Source: Brevundimonas sp. Leaf363
GTDB taxonomy: Bacteria; Pseudomonadota; Alphaproteobacteria; Caulobacterales; Caulobacteraceae
Direction of reading: 5' to 3'
Length of the DNA: 64,000 bases
Assembly: GCF_001424025.1 (NCBI RefSeq)
Contig: NZ_LMPZ01000002.1
Span: forward strand, 914,550-978,549
Under the pieces are notes generated by a model, which saw nothing but the letters and a program-made list of their open reading frames with translations, did no database searches and had not been told where the DNA came from. How positions within the stretch are numbered: the stretch's first letter is position 1; the number at the start of each line of letters is the position of its first letter. The position numbers were made by a program, and so were the translations under genes. Of the stretch, positions 41,856 to 50,264 are shown piece after piece.

Positions 41856-42805
41856 CCCTCGCCAATCCCCTGACGCTGCCTGAGGGCGGCAAGATCACCG
41901 CGCCTGGCGTCTACTCTCTGTCGATGTCCGACTATCACTCGGACATCTGCTCCGGGTCGTCGATTAGCTCGTCCGGTCTGCGGACCATCTGGGCCAAGTC
42001 GCCCGCGCACTACTGGTACGAGAGCCCCTACAATCCGACGCCACCCGAGGCGAAGGACCGGCCTCACTTCTCCATTGGCCGGGCCGCGCACCACCTGCTG
42101 TACCTGGGCCGCAAGGGCTTCGACGACGAGTTCGTGGTCCGGCCGGAGCAGTGGTCGGACTGGCGCACCAAGGAGGCGAAGGTCTGGCGCGACGCCGCGA
42201 TCCTCGCCGGAAAGACCGTCATCACCGACAACGAGCTGGCGCTGATCGCTGGCATGGCCCGTTCACTCGCCGCGCACCCACTGGTGAAGCAGGGCGTGCT
42301 GGACGGCGCGGTCGAGCGGTCGCTGATCTTCAAGGATCCGGTGACCGGCGCCTGGCTTAAGAGCCGCCCCGACAACATCCCGGTCGACAGCGGCTTGATG
42401 GCCGATCTGAAGACGACGGACAGCGTCTCCGACGACGACCTGGAGCGGTCGTTGGCCAGCTTCGGCTACCACATGCAGGCCGCGCTGGCGGGCATGGCGT
42501 CCGAGGCCGTCCTAGGCCGCCCGATGGAACAGTTCGCGCTGGTCTGGGTGGAGAAGGCTCCGCCGCACTGCGTCCGCGTAACCGTCCTGACGGGCGCCGA
42601 CATCGAGCGCGGCCAACTGCAGCTCCGCACCGCGATCGATCAGTTCGCTGCAGCCGTGAAGTCCGGAGTCTGGCCCGGCCCGGGCGGCGACCGCCGCGAT
42701 GCCGAATACCTCCAGCTGCCCGCCTGGGCGGCCAAGCGCATCGACAGCCGGCTCGAGATTATCGGCGCCGAGAACGACAACACCTCCAGCCCGAAGGCCG
42801 CCTGA
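41852..42805 (+). CDS. RecE-like PD-(D/E)XK exonuclease (DUF3799 type)
   Basis: The start is GTG 41852, overlapping the upstream stop; an upstream ATG frame would start inside the previous gene. The 317-aa protein has an N-terminal helical part with SGLRTIWAKSPAHYWYE, then FSIGRAAHHLLY. KSRPDNIPVDSGLMADLKTT supplies the D...DLK catalytic core. It pairs with RecT-like annealing protein downstream, forming a RecE/RecT-type recombination unit. Confidence 0.8.
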   Translation: MTLANPLTLPEGGKITAPGVYSLSMSDYHSDICSGSSISSSGLRTIWAKSPAHYWYESPYNPTPPEAKDRPHFSIGRAAHHLLYLGRKGFDDEFVVRPEQWSDWRTKEAKVWRDAAILAGKTVITDNELALIAGMARSLAAHPLVKQGVLDGAVERSLIFKDPVTGAWLKSRPDNIPVDSGLMADLKTTDSVSDDDLERSLASFGYHMQAALAGMASEAVLGRPMEQFALVWVEKAPPHCVRVTVLTGADIERGQLQLRTAIDQFAAAVKSGVWPGPGGDRRDAEYLQLPAWAAKRIDSRLEIIGAENDNTSSPKAA

Positions 42806-42806
42806 C

Positions 42807-43826
42807 ATGACCGATCAACTGCCCGCCACCCGTCAGGCCGCGCCGCGTCCGCCGATCATGGCAGGGGGCCAGATAGCGGCCCTTGTCCCGCAGACGCTGG
42901 ATGAAGCGTTCCGGGTCGCTCAGGCCATCGCCGCGTCGGGTCTGGCGCCGCGCGGGCTCGACAAGCCGGAACAGGTCATGGTGGCGATCATGGCCGGCGC
43001 CGAGCTGGGGCTCGCCCCTTTCCAGGCTCTCCAGTCGTTCGCCATCGTCAACAACCGGCCCACCCTTTGGGGCGACGGCTTGATGGCCGTGGCGCGGGCC
43101 CAGGGCATCAAGGCCCGCGAGTGGATCGACGGGGTCGGCGACCAAGCGGTGGCGAGCTGCGAGGTCACCCGCCCCGACACAGGCGAGATCATCCGCCGGT
43201 CGTTCTCGGTCGCAGACGCCAAGAAGGCGGCGCTTTGGAACAAGCAGGGGCCGTGGCAGTCCTACCCGAAGCGGATGCTCCAGATGCGCGCTCGCGCGTG
43301 GGCCCTCCGCGACGGCTGCGCGGATATGCTGCGCGGCTTCCAGGTCCGCGAGGAGGTCGAGGACTTCCAGCCAATGACGGCACGTCAGGTGCCGGCCGAC
43401 GCCCCAAACCTGTCCGCTCGCCTTGCCGCGCCGCGCGAGGAAGACGCTCCGCGCGAAGGCTTCTCGACCATCCAGGCCGAGTTTACCGACACCGACGCCG
43501 CTACGCCCCCCGAGGCGGCTTCGGAGCCCGCGCTGGATGACGGCGCTGGCGATCTCTCCCCCGACGCTCCGCAGGCGGATGGGGCAGGGGAAGCAGCCGA
43601 GCCCGCGGAGCCCAAAGGCGATGATGAGACGGGCTCGGCTGCCGACCTCTTGGCGTGGGCACAGCGGCTCATCGAAGACCTGCCGGGCCTGAACCGCGAT
43701 CAGATCGAAGCCATCCTGGCCAGCGAGAACGAGGTCGCCAACTTCACCGGTCTGGAGGCGACCCAGCCCCAGGTGGCGATGGACCTGCAGCGCGCGATCA
43801 AGAACCGCCAGCGGGAGCTCGCGTGA
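42807..43826 (+). CDS. RecT-like single-strand annealing protein
   Basis: The start is ATG 42807 (MTDQLPATRQAAPRPP). The 339-aa protein has a core with MVAIMAGAELGLAPFQALQS, NNRPTLWGDGLMA and YPKRMLQMRARAWALRDG, features of RecT-family proteins. The C-terminal ~120 residues are acidic and Pro/Ala-rich, then helical. It would anneal the ends made by the upstream exonuclease. Confidence 0.8.
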   Translation: MTDQLPATRQAAPRPPIMAGGQIAALVPQTLDEAFRVAQAIAASGLAPRGLDKPEQVMVAIMAGAELGLAPFQALQSFAIVNNRPTLWGDGLMAVARAQGIKAREWIDGVGDQAVASCEVTRPDTGEIIRRSFSVADAKKAALWNKQGPWQSYPKRMLQMRARAWALRDGCADMLRGFQVREEVEDFQPMTARQVPADAPNLSARLAAPREEDAPREGFSTIQAEFTDTDAATPPEAASEPALDDGAGDLSPDAPQADGAGEAAEPAEPKGDDETGSAADLLAWAQRLIEDLPGLNRDQIEAILASENEVANFTGLEATQPQVAMDLQRAIKNRQRELA

Positions 43827-44044
43827 TGTCGATTCTTACCGTCCGCGTCGACCTGATCCTTAAGTCCGGAATGTCCGTGCGCTTCTATTGCAGCGGCATC
43901 ACAGCCACTCGCCGGCAAGACAACAGCTTGTCCGCCATCGAGATTACGAAGCCAGTTGGCTGGCCTCTCTACATCCGCCTCGACGACGTGAGCGCAGTTG
44001 TCACCCGCAGGATGCCGTTCTGGTGCGCTTGGGGCCGCCGATGA
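43826..44044 (+). CDS. Small hypothetical protein, 72 aa
   Basis: The start is ATG 43826, overlapping the RecT stop. MSILTVRVDLILKSGMSVRF is beta-rich; no membrane segment. Overlaps the HNH gene start by 4 nt. Confidence 0.55.
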   Translation: MSILTVRVDLILKSGMSVRFYCSGITATRRQDNSLSAIEITKPVGWPLYIRLDDVSAVVTRRMPFWCAWGRR

Positions 44045-44448
44045 CCCTCACCAAGGACGACCGCGAGACCGTCAAGATCGAAAAGCGCGCCGTCTCCAAG
44101 GCCCGCCGCGAGAAGATCATCGGTAAGCAGGACGGAGCCTGCAAACGCGCCAACTGCGACCAGCCGGCCGTCGATGTCGATCACATCCTGCCCCTATGGG
44201 CGGGAGGGTCGAACCGAGACGAGAACCTCGAAGGCCTCTGCACCGGCTGCCACAAGCTGAAGACGAAGGCTGAGGCCGCATGGCGCGCCAAGGCTAAGCG
44301 CATCGAAGCCCGCGAGAAGGGTACGCGCCGCGCCCGTCAGCCGATCCCGAAGGCCGCCAATCCCTGGCCGAAAGGTCGAGGCTTCGGCCCCAGGCCCCGC
44401 AAGTTCAACGGCCAGATCACTCCTACCAGGCGGCGGGGGGAGGGATAG
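44041..44448 (+). CDS. HNH endonuclease
   Basis: The start is ATG 44041 (MTLTKDDRETVKIEK). The HNH core is CKRANCDQPAVDVDHILPLW, then GSNRDENLEGLCTGCHK with two CxxC-type pairs. The C-terminus is basic (RRARQPIPKAANPWPKGRG). Likely a DNA nuclease linked to recombination or packaging. Confidence 0.85.
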   Translation: MTLTKDDRETVKIEKRAVSKARREKIIGKQDGACKRANCDQPAVDVDHILPLWAGGSNRDENLEGLCTGCHKLKTKAEAAWRAKAKRIEAREKGTRRARQPIPKAANPWPKGRGFGPRPRKFNGQITPTRRRGEG

Positions 44449-44625
44449 ATGCGCGAGACCCTGATCGAGGACGCCCTGATCGAGCTTCTGAACAGCCTCA
44501 TGGTCTGCCGCCAGCGGCCTGATGACGGCCCTTTCCGCCAGGCGACCGGCGTCAACACCACCCGCTTCTGGACCGCCTACGAGCGCGGCCACGCGGCGCT
44601 GAACACACCGAAGGATCCGGCATGA
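44449..44625 (+). CDS. Small helical protein, 58 aa
   Basis: The ATG starts immediately after the HNH stop (44446-44448) and ends with an ATGA overlap to the next gene. It begins MRETLIEDALIELLNSLMV. The function is unknown. Confidence 0.6.
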   Translation: MRETLIEDALIELLNSLMVCRQRPDDGPFRQATGVNTTRFWTAYERGHAALNTPKDPA

Positions 44626-44969
44626 CCAATACCAACACACAGCCCGAAGAACCAGGACATACGGGTGGGCAATGGGCCGTTTGGAACGAAGGATGGTCCG
44701 AGCACAGCTACGCGACTGCCGAAATCGTGCGGGTAACGCCGATGAAGGTCATGACGGCGGCGGCTTGGGGCCGGAGGCGCGAGAAGCATCACTACGCCGA
44801 CAACATCCTGTTCTCAGGGCCTGAAGCCAATGCAAAGGCCCTGGTCGAACGCCTGACATCGTCCGCTGGGCTCATGAAGGACGAGGTCCGCCGGTCCCGT
44901 GAACGCCATGCAGCGCGCGTCGCCGCAGAGGTCGCCCGCGCCACTCAACCAGAGGCGGGCTCGGAATGA
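44622..44969 (+). CDS. Hypothetical early protein, 115 aa
   Basis: ATG 44622 overlaps the preceding stop. It is Trp-rich at the N-terminus (GGQWAVWNEGWSEHSYA), then helical (ANAKALVERLTSSAGLM), with a charged C-terminal helix. No family recognised. Confidence 0.6.
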   Translation: MTNTNTQPEEPGHTGGQWAVWNEGWSEHSYATAEIVRVTPMKVMTAAAWGRRREKHHYADNILFSGPEANAKALVERLTSSAGLMKDEVRRSRERHAARVAAEVARATQPEAGSE

Positions 44970-45346
44970 GCGACGCCATCGACCTATTCTACGCCAAAGC
45001 GGACGCCTGCAATCCTGTCAAAATCGGGGGGAGAACCAATCTGCTTGGTGACCCCGACATCAAACCGGAAAAGCCGCACACCATAATCGGTTTCCCCGGC
45101 GGCGATGTGGAGATCGCTCGCACAGAAGACGGCGATTACTGGATCCATGTCGCCGTGCGGACCGATCATCGCGGAGACGGCGAGCCCAAGGGGGCGGGCC
45201 AGATTATCCGGGCAAGGATCGACGCATCGGGCCGCTACTCGGACGCGGCGAACGCGGCGCTCAATGACGAGATCGAGGAAGGCGCTGTCGAGCACATCGC
45301 GTTTCTCGTCCGCCCTGGATTCAAGCCCTCACGGAGCCGGAAATGA
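44966..45346 (+). CDS. Hypothetical early protein, 126 aa
   Basis: The start is ATG 44966 (MSDAIDLFYAKADAC). It is mostly beta (GGDVEIARTEDGDYWIHVAV). No signal peptide. 4-nt overlaps on both sides. The function is unknown. Confidence 0.6.
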   Translation: MSDAIDLFYAKADACNPVKIGGRTNLLGDPDIKPEKPHTIIGFPGGDVEIARTEDGDYWIHVAVRTDHRGDGEPKGAGQIIRARIDASGRYSDAANAALNDEIEEGAVEHIAFLVRPGFKPSRSRK

Positions 45347-45894
45347 CCGCCCCGTCCGACCACCCCACACCCGGATCAGTCCTAACGATTGGCGATCTGG
45401 TTCGGCATGATCGCGGCGAGCTTGGTGTCGTGACGGTGATTGAAGGTGATCGCCTGAAAATCGCTACCCTGAACGACACCGGGTTCCGAGGCGACTTCGT
45501 GAATCGCTTCACCTTCGTCTCCCGCCCCCAACCTGAACCCGGAGCGGAGGGGGTAGAGGCGGCGGTTGAGCGGAAGGCGTTCGATCCGCAGTTTTACGCC
45601 GAGCTGCGCGAACACGCACTGACCGCCCTTCGCGACCGAAAGCCATTCACCATAAACGCAGACGGCGCGCTGGCAATCATCGACCAGGCAGCGGCTGATC
45701 GCGCCTCCCACGAAGCCCAAGCGGCCGAGATCAAGGCGCTCAAGGAAGGGCTGGAGCTAGTGGCTGGCCTGTTGCCTAGCCTCGCTGGCGCGGACGGCCA
45801 ACCCGATGGGAAGGTCTACGCGATCTACGCCACCAAGCGCGAAATCATGGCGGCTAAGGAAATAGCCAGCACCCTCACTGAAAGGGGCCAGTAG
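45343..45894 (+). CDS. Hypothetical early protein, 183 aa
   Basis: The N-terminus forms a small beta domain (TIGDLVRHDRGELGVVTVIEGD), the middle is helical (QFYAELREHALTALRDRK) and the C-terminal part is also helical (AEIKALKEGLELVAGLLPSL). Immediately followed by the deoxyribosyltransferase-like gene. Confidence 0.6.
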   Translation: MTAPSDHPTPGSVLTIGDLVRHDRGELGVVTVIEGDRLKIATLNDTGFRGDFVNRFTFVSRPQPEPGAEGVEAAVERKAFDPQFYAELREHALTALRDRKPFTINADGALAIIDQAAADRASHEAQAAEIKALKEGLELVAGLLPSLAGADGQPDGKVYAIYATKREIMAAKEIASTLTERGQ

Positions 45895-46905
45895 ATGGCT
45901 GAAGCTCTGAAGGCGCGGGCGGGCGTATATGTCGCCAGCCGGGCCAGCATTCCCGAGCGCGGGCAGATGTGGCGCGACCTGCGCGCATCGGGCGTCAACG
46001 TCACCTCGACCTGGATCGACGAAGACGGTCCCGGCGAGACGGCGGACTTCGCCGATTTGTGGCCGCGCATCCAGCGCGAGGTAACGTCCAGCGAGCGCCT
46101 GGTCTGCTACCTGGAACCCGACGACTTCCCCATCAAGGGCGTGTTGATCGAAATCGGCATGGCGCTCGCCGCTGGGGTTCCGGTGTTCATCGTCGCTCCC
46201 GACATCACGCTTGAAGGCCGCACGTTCCGGCCCCTTGGGTCGTGGGTCAAACACCCGGCCGTGACCTTCTGCGCCACTGTAGCCGACGCCATCCTAGCCC
46301 TCGCTCCTCCAGCTGTTGGAGTAGCGGGGCCGGTGGATAACGCTATCCGGCTCGCTCTTCACCGGTGGCTGGAGTGGGATTTCGACGGATCGGATCGGGA
46401 GTACCGAGATGGCACACAGCACATCTTGGCCGCTCTTTCCGATGGACCCCAGTCGAGTGAACCAGCTCGTTGGCTGTGGGACCAGCGGGAGGGGATGGGC
46501 TGGGCTGAGCGATGCACGGCGGCCAAGCCCTTACCGGGGCCGATGGTCCGTAATGTCCGAGCCCTATATGCCGCCCACCCCCAACCCTCGCAACCCGCCC
46601 CCGATGGGGAAGTCGCCGCACAGTTCGAACTCGACGAGATGGCGAGCAAGGCGACCAGCTTAGAAATCATCGCAGCGTCGTGGAAAGAGCGCGCCGAAGC
46701 CGCCGAAGCCAAGCTCCAGGCGATGGAGGAAGAGAGGGCGCTGGCCGAAGCTGACGTGCTGATGGCGGCCGAGCGCCTGTCGATCCTCGCGCAGGGCAAG
46801 TCGAAGGGGCCGCACGAAGAGTACGTTCGATCCTCCATCGCGCCGATTGCGGGCGACCTGTTCAGCCTCGCCCGTTCCCGCCTAGCCAGCAAGGGAGTGC
46901 GGTGA
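45895..46905 (+). CDS. Nucleoside 2-deoxyribosyltransferase-like protein with coiled coil
   Basis: In this 336-aa protein, residues 9-125 look like a nucleoside deoxyribosyltransferase/SLOG-type Rossmann fold: GVYVASRASIPERGQMWRDL, TSTWIDEDGPGET, CYLEPDDFPIKGVLIEIG and ALAAGVPVFIV. The rest has a region with RLALHRWLEWDFDG and a C-terminal coiled coil (~235-300). The domain type is found in phage nucleotide metabolism and in enzymes that sense or cleave nucleotides. No substrate can be inferred. Confidence 0.65.
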   Translation: MAEALKARAGVYVASRASIPERGQMWRDLRASGVNVTSTWIDEDGPGETADFADLWPRIQREVTSSERLVCYLEPDDFPIKGVLIEIGMALAAGVPVFIVAPDITLEGRTFRPLGSWVKHPAVTFCATVADAILALAPPAVGVAGPVDNAIRLALHRWLEWDFDGSDREYRDGTQHILAALSDGPQSSEPARWLWDQREGMGWAERCTAAKPLPGPMVRNVRALYAAHPQPSQPAPDGEVAAQFELDEMASKATSLEIIAASWKERAEAAEAKLQAMEEERALAEADVLMAAERLSILAQGKSKGPHEEYVRSSIAPIAGDLFSLARSRLASKGVR

Positions 46906-47003
46906 TGGGCGCGACTGACATCATGCTCGGCATCGCTCTCTGTGTCGGCTTCTGCCTTCTCGTAGGCGGCGCGACAGGGGGCTTTGATGCCCGCGACGCC
47001 TAA
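46905..47003 (+). CDS. Tiny TM peptide, 32 aa
   Basis: ATG 46905 overlaps the preceding stop (TGATG). MGATDIMLGIALCVGFCLLV is one membrane segment rich in Gly and Cys. The overlap is the main support. The function is unknown. Confidence 0.5.
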   Translation: MGATDIMLGIALCVGFCLLVGGATGGFDARDA

Positions 47004-47022
47004 CCCCTCCCGGAGAATAGCC

Positions 47023-47604
47023 ATGTCCGATCAACCCGACACTGTAGTGGTTCCGCGCGAGCCGACCGAAGCGATGATCAGTGCCTTCAGGGCCTGGTAT
47101 TACCAGCAATCCCGGAAGCGCATCTTTGCGACGAACGCCAAGAAGGCGTGGTCGGCCATGATATCCCAAGCCCCTGCTGCTGGCGGGGGAGGGGTGGACC
47201 CGAAGGTCCGTCGCCTGGTCATCGCGGCCCGCGCTGTAGCGTTCGGCGACAATACGGGCGCGGCAGCCATCAAGGAACTGGACGCGGCGTCAGAAGCCTT
47301 CGCAGAGACCGTTCCGTGGGACGACGACCCCGAACTAGAGGGCCTGGCCCTCACTGAGACGATCTGCGCCGAGGTCATCGCTGCGAAGGGGGGAGAGTGG
47401 CGGCCGATAGAGACTGCGCCTCGCGACGGAACATACGTCATCTTGGCCGAGCCGGACGGAAGCGTGTTCGAGGGCCGCTTGACCGATGGCGGGTGGTATT
47501 CGCGCGGTAACGACGCGTCCGACCATTGGGGCGGCGAGACGTATCCTGACCACTGGATGCCCCTGCCTGCCGCTCCCGCCCTCTCCTCCAAAGTGGGAGA
47601 GTAA
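47023..47604 (+). CDS. DUF551-type phage protein, 193 aa
   Basis: ATG 47023 has CGGAGAA upstream. The C-terminal part, EWRPIETAPRDGTYVILAEP ... HWMPLP, is the DUF551 pattern. The N-terminus has REPTEAMISAFRAWYYQ, common in phage proteins with variable ends. Confidence 0.75.
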   Translation: MSDQPDTVVVPREPTEAMISAFRAWYYQQSRKRIFATNAKKAWSAMISQAPAAGGGGVDPKVRRLVIAARAVAFGDNTGAAAIKELDAASEAFAETVPWDDDPELEGLALTETICAEVIAAKGGEWRPIETAPRDGTYVILAEPDGSVFEGRLTDGGWYSRGNDASDHWGGETYPDHWMPLPAAPALSSKVGE

Positions 47605-47605
47605 G

Positions 47606-47878
47606 ATGGACCGCGACGAAGAGGCCGACATCTTCCCGGCTAACAGAACGGTCAATGTGCGCCGCAGAATGAACCGCGTCAGGTCCAGCGCGAAGGTGTG
47701 CGTGACCTGTCCTGCAAGCCGCCACGTCGCCATGATGGCTGACGCGCTCTCGACCGGCGACAGAACCTACCACATGTTCGAGGACGAACCCCTGCACTGT
47801 GCCTCGTCGATCTACTCAGTGGTCGAGAACCTTTGGAAAGCGCGGGCTGAGATCGCGCGTCTGCGAGGCCTGTCATGA
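47606..47878 (+). CDS. Hypothetical early protein, 90 aa
   Basis: The ATG starts one base after the previous stop. The protein has Cys pairs (VCVTCPASRH) and LHCASSIYSVVENLW. It overlaps an 18-codon frame by 4 nt. The function is unknown. Confidence 0.55.
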   Translation: MDRDEEADIFPANRTVNVRRRMNRVRSSAKVCVTCPASRHVAMMADALSTGDRTYHMFEDEPLHCASSIYSVVENLWKARAEIARLRGLS

Positions 47879-47931
47879 CCCCCTCAAAGATTGCAGAGCT
47901 GCGACGGCTGGCGGAAGGAGCGACGCGATGA
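47875..47931 (+). CDS. 18-codon minigene
   Basis: ATG 47875 begins inside the previous stop and TGA 47929-47931 overlaps the next ATG. The peptide is MTPSKIAELRRLAEGATR. The length suggests a coupling leader for the J-domain gene rather than a functional protein. Confidence 0.4.
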   Translation: MTPSKIAELRRLAEGATR

Positions 47932-48527
47932 GCGAGGAAGCCTATCCGCTGGCCTGGCCGATGGGGAAGCCCCGGACGCCCTATGCCCGGCAACGACGCG
48001 GCGCGTTCAAGCAGGACGGCAAGCCTCTGACAATGACCGGGGCTCGGCGTCGGTTGACGGAGGAACTCGGTCGGCTGGGCGCGCGCTACGTCATCCTGTC
48101 GTCCAACGTCCCGGTGCGGCTCGATGGTCTGCCGAGGGCCGGGCAGCGCAAGCCTGACGATCCCGGCGTGTGCGCCTACTTCCAGCTGGACGGGAAGCCC
48201 TATGCGATGGCCTGCGACACCTTTTCGGAGGTCGAACAGAACATGGCGGCCATCGCTGGCCATATCGACGCGACCCGCACCATCACGCGCTATGGAGTGG
48301 CGAGCGCGGCCGAGACCCTGCAGGCATTCCAAGCACTCCCCGCGCCCGGCGGACGCCACTGGACGGCCGTTCTGGGCCTGACGAAGGCCGAGGCATCGCC
48401 GGACACCATCAAGGCCGCCCATCGCCGCCTGCTTCTGGACCGTCACCCCGACCGGGGCGGGTCCGATGCGGACATGGCTGAGATCAACGCGGCGCGCGAT
48501 CAAGCTCTGAAGGAGACCAACCCATGA
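47928..48527 (+). CDS. Phage J-domain protein
   Basis: The start is ATG 47928 (MSEEAYPLAWPMGKPRT). In this 199-aa protein the J domain is at the C-terminus (about residues 144-199), with HPD in LLLDRHPDRGGSDADMAEI. The N-terminal part is unrelated to DnaJ. It may bring host DnaK to a phage protein complex. Confidence 0.8.
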   Translation: MSEEAYPLAWPMGKPRTPYARQRRGAFKQDGKPLTMTGARRRLTEELGRLGARYVILSSNVPVRLDGLPRAGQRKPDDPGVCAYFQLDGKPYAMACDTFSEVEQNMAAIAGHIDATRTITRYGVASAAETLQAFQALPAPGGRHWTAVLGLTKAEASPDTIKAAHRRLLLDRHPDRGGSDADMAEINAARDQALKETNP

Positions 48528-48781
48528 GCACAGGACTGGTCGAACGGCTGGAGGCGGCTGAGAACGGCGAGGTCTCTGAACGACCGTGGATTGCGACGGA
48601 CCTCATGTCCGAAGCCGCCGCCCGTGTGGACGAATTAGCGACCCTCGTTAGGATGCTGGTCCGCCACGTCCCTGAAACCAAGGCGATACGGGCTAAGGCC
48701 GTGGACTATTTGGGCCGCCACAACCTCAACCCTAGTCCCCTCCGCGCCCTTCAGACCGACAGCAGTGGAGATGAGCCATGA
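48524..48781 (+). CDS. Small hypothetical protein, 85 aa
   Basis: The start is ATG 48524, overlapping the J-domain stop. It has a helical region with ARVDELATLVRMLVRHVP. The function is unknown. Confidence 0.55.
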   Translation: MSTGLVERLEAAENGEVSERPWIATDLMSEAAARVDELATLVRMLVRHVPETKAIRAKAVDYLGRHNLNPSPLRALQTDSSGDEP

Positions 48782-49224
48782 CGGCGGCTGTCCGTCACCG
48801 CGTCGATGTCCGGCCGGCGCCGTCAGACTGGGCCGATGATGACCCCATGACCCTGGCGGAGTTCGCCATCGTCTTCGGGGAGGCCTACCCCTTGACCGTG
48901 AGCGCCATGCGAGCCGAGATCCATCGCGGGCGCTTGACGGCCTCCTGTGTCGGGGGCTCCTACTGGGTTACCCCCGCGAGCGTGAAGGCTCTGTTCCGAT
49001 GCCCCGTCAGTCCAAAGGCCCGCGCCTCTACCTCCGCAAGGGGCGGGTCGACAACCGAACCGGGCAGAGGCTCCCCGACCGGTTCTTCATCCGTGACGGA
49101 TCGACTGAGGTCGGCACAGGCTGCGGCCCGGAGCGCATGGACGAAGCCGAGCAACGACTCGCAGCCTACATCGGCGAGAAGTGGACGCCGCCAGCCGCCG
49201 AAAGTGATCCCGCTAAGGTCTTAG
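48778..49224 (+). CDS. Excisionase-like protein, overlaps integrase
   Basis: The N-terminal ~75 residues form a MerR/Xis-like winged helix: MTLAEFAIVFGEAYPLTVSAM, HRGRLTASCVGGSYWVTPASV. After that the frame runs through 49224 while the integrase starts at 48999 in another frame. The tail is Ser/Pro/Arg-rich. The short N-terminal domain is confidently DNA-binding; whether the whole frame is used is less certain. Confidence 0.7.
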   Translation: MTAAVRHRVDVRPAPSDWADDDPMTLAEFAIVFGEAYPLTVSAMRAEIHRGRLTASCVGGSYWVTPASVKALFRCPVSPKARASTSARGGSTTEPGRGSPTGSSSVTDRLRSAQAAARSAWTKPSNDSQPTSARSGRRQPPKVIPLRS

Positions 49225-50159
49225 TCGCGGACGTTCTGGCGCTCTATGGCCATGAGCGCGGGCCGAAGCTCAAGAGCAAGGCGGCGTCGAACCTGGGCTT
49301 CACCAACAATCTGTTGGCCTGGTGGGGAGCCCGAACGCTATCCGACGTGCGACGGACCACGTGCGCCGCCTACGTCAAGCACCGCACGTCTCAGCGGATC
49401 CGCCACGGGGACACCGGGCGTATGGTGACGCCGCAGACCGCACGACGCGAGCTAGAGCTGCTGTCGGCCGCGATCGGCTACTGGGATGGCGAACACCACC
49501 TGACGCGGCGGCCGGCCGTCATCCTGCCCGAGAAGCCTGAGAGCAACCGAGACGCCCTCAGCCGAAAGCAGGCCGCTGCCCTGGTCTGGGCTTCGATGGG
49601 CTGGGATCGGATCGAAGGGGAGTGGAAGCGCCCCTCGACCAACGCGCGCACCAACCGGATGCACCTGCGCCGTTTCCTGCTGATCGGGCTCTACACCGGC
49701 TCGCGGTCGGACGTGATCAAGCGCCTTTGCTGGTCCGAGAGCCTGCATGACCCGTGGGTCGATCTGGAGGCGGGGATCATCTATCGGCGGGGCAGGGGAG
49801 AGCAGGAGAGCCGCACGAAGCGCCGGCCGCTGGTGAAGCTGCCGCACAGGCTCCTGAGCCATATGCGCCGCTGGCACGCCCTCGACGCGAAGGCGGGGCG
49901 GACGACGGTGCTGCACTTCGGAGGCGAGCCGGTCGGGTCTGTCCGCACGTCCTTCGCCAGCTGCGTGGCGGGCGCCGGTCTCAACCCCGAGGTGACGCCG
50001 CACTGGCTACGACACACCGCCGCGACCTGGCTGATGGAGCGGAACGTGGTCACCTGGGAAGCCGCCGGCTACCTCGGGATGACGGCCGCGACCCTCGAAA
50101 ATCACTATGGCCACCATCGCCCGGACCACCAGTCGGCCGCGCGGAAGGCGATGGGCTGA
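48999..50159 (+). CDS. Tyrosine recombinase (prophage integrase)
   Basis: The catalytic domain of this 386-aa protein has Arg in YTGSRSDVIKRL (~236), HWLRHT (His 335, Arg 338) and the nucleophile Tyr 370 in ENHYGHH. The N-terminal part is an arm-binding-like domain. Located ~100 bp before the tRNA-Val 3' fragment, its expected attachment site. It recombines attL and attR with the upstream excisionase-like protein. Confidence 0.9.
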   Translation: MPRQSKGPRLYLRKGRVDNRTGQRLPDRFFIRDGSTEVGTGCGPERMDEAEQRLAAYIGEKWTPPAAESDPAKVLVADVLALYGHERGPKLKSKAASNLGFTNNLLAWWGARTLSDVRRTTCAAYVKHRTSQRIRHGDTGRMVTPQTARRELELLSAAIGYWDGEHHLTRRPAVILPEKPESNRDALSRKQAAALVWASMGWDRIEGEWKRPSTNARTNRMHLRRFLLIGLYTGSRSDVIKRLCWSESLHDPWVDLEAGIIYRRGRGEQESRTKRRPLVKLPHRLLSHMRRWHALDAKAGRTTVLHFGGEPVGSVRTSFASCVAGAGLNPEVTPHWLRHTAATWLMERNVVTWEAAGYLGMTAATLENHYGHHRPDHQSAARKAMG

Positions 50160-50264
50160 CCTGCTTCCCGAATATTCCCCAGAAACGTCGGAAAACGCCG
50201 TGAACGAAACCGGAAAGTAAAGCGGGCCATACCCAGCAAACATAGACGTTAGGCGCTCAATCTA

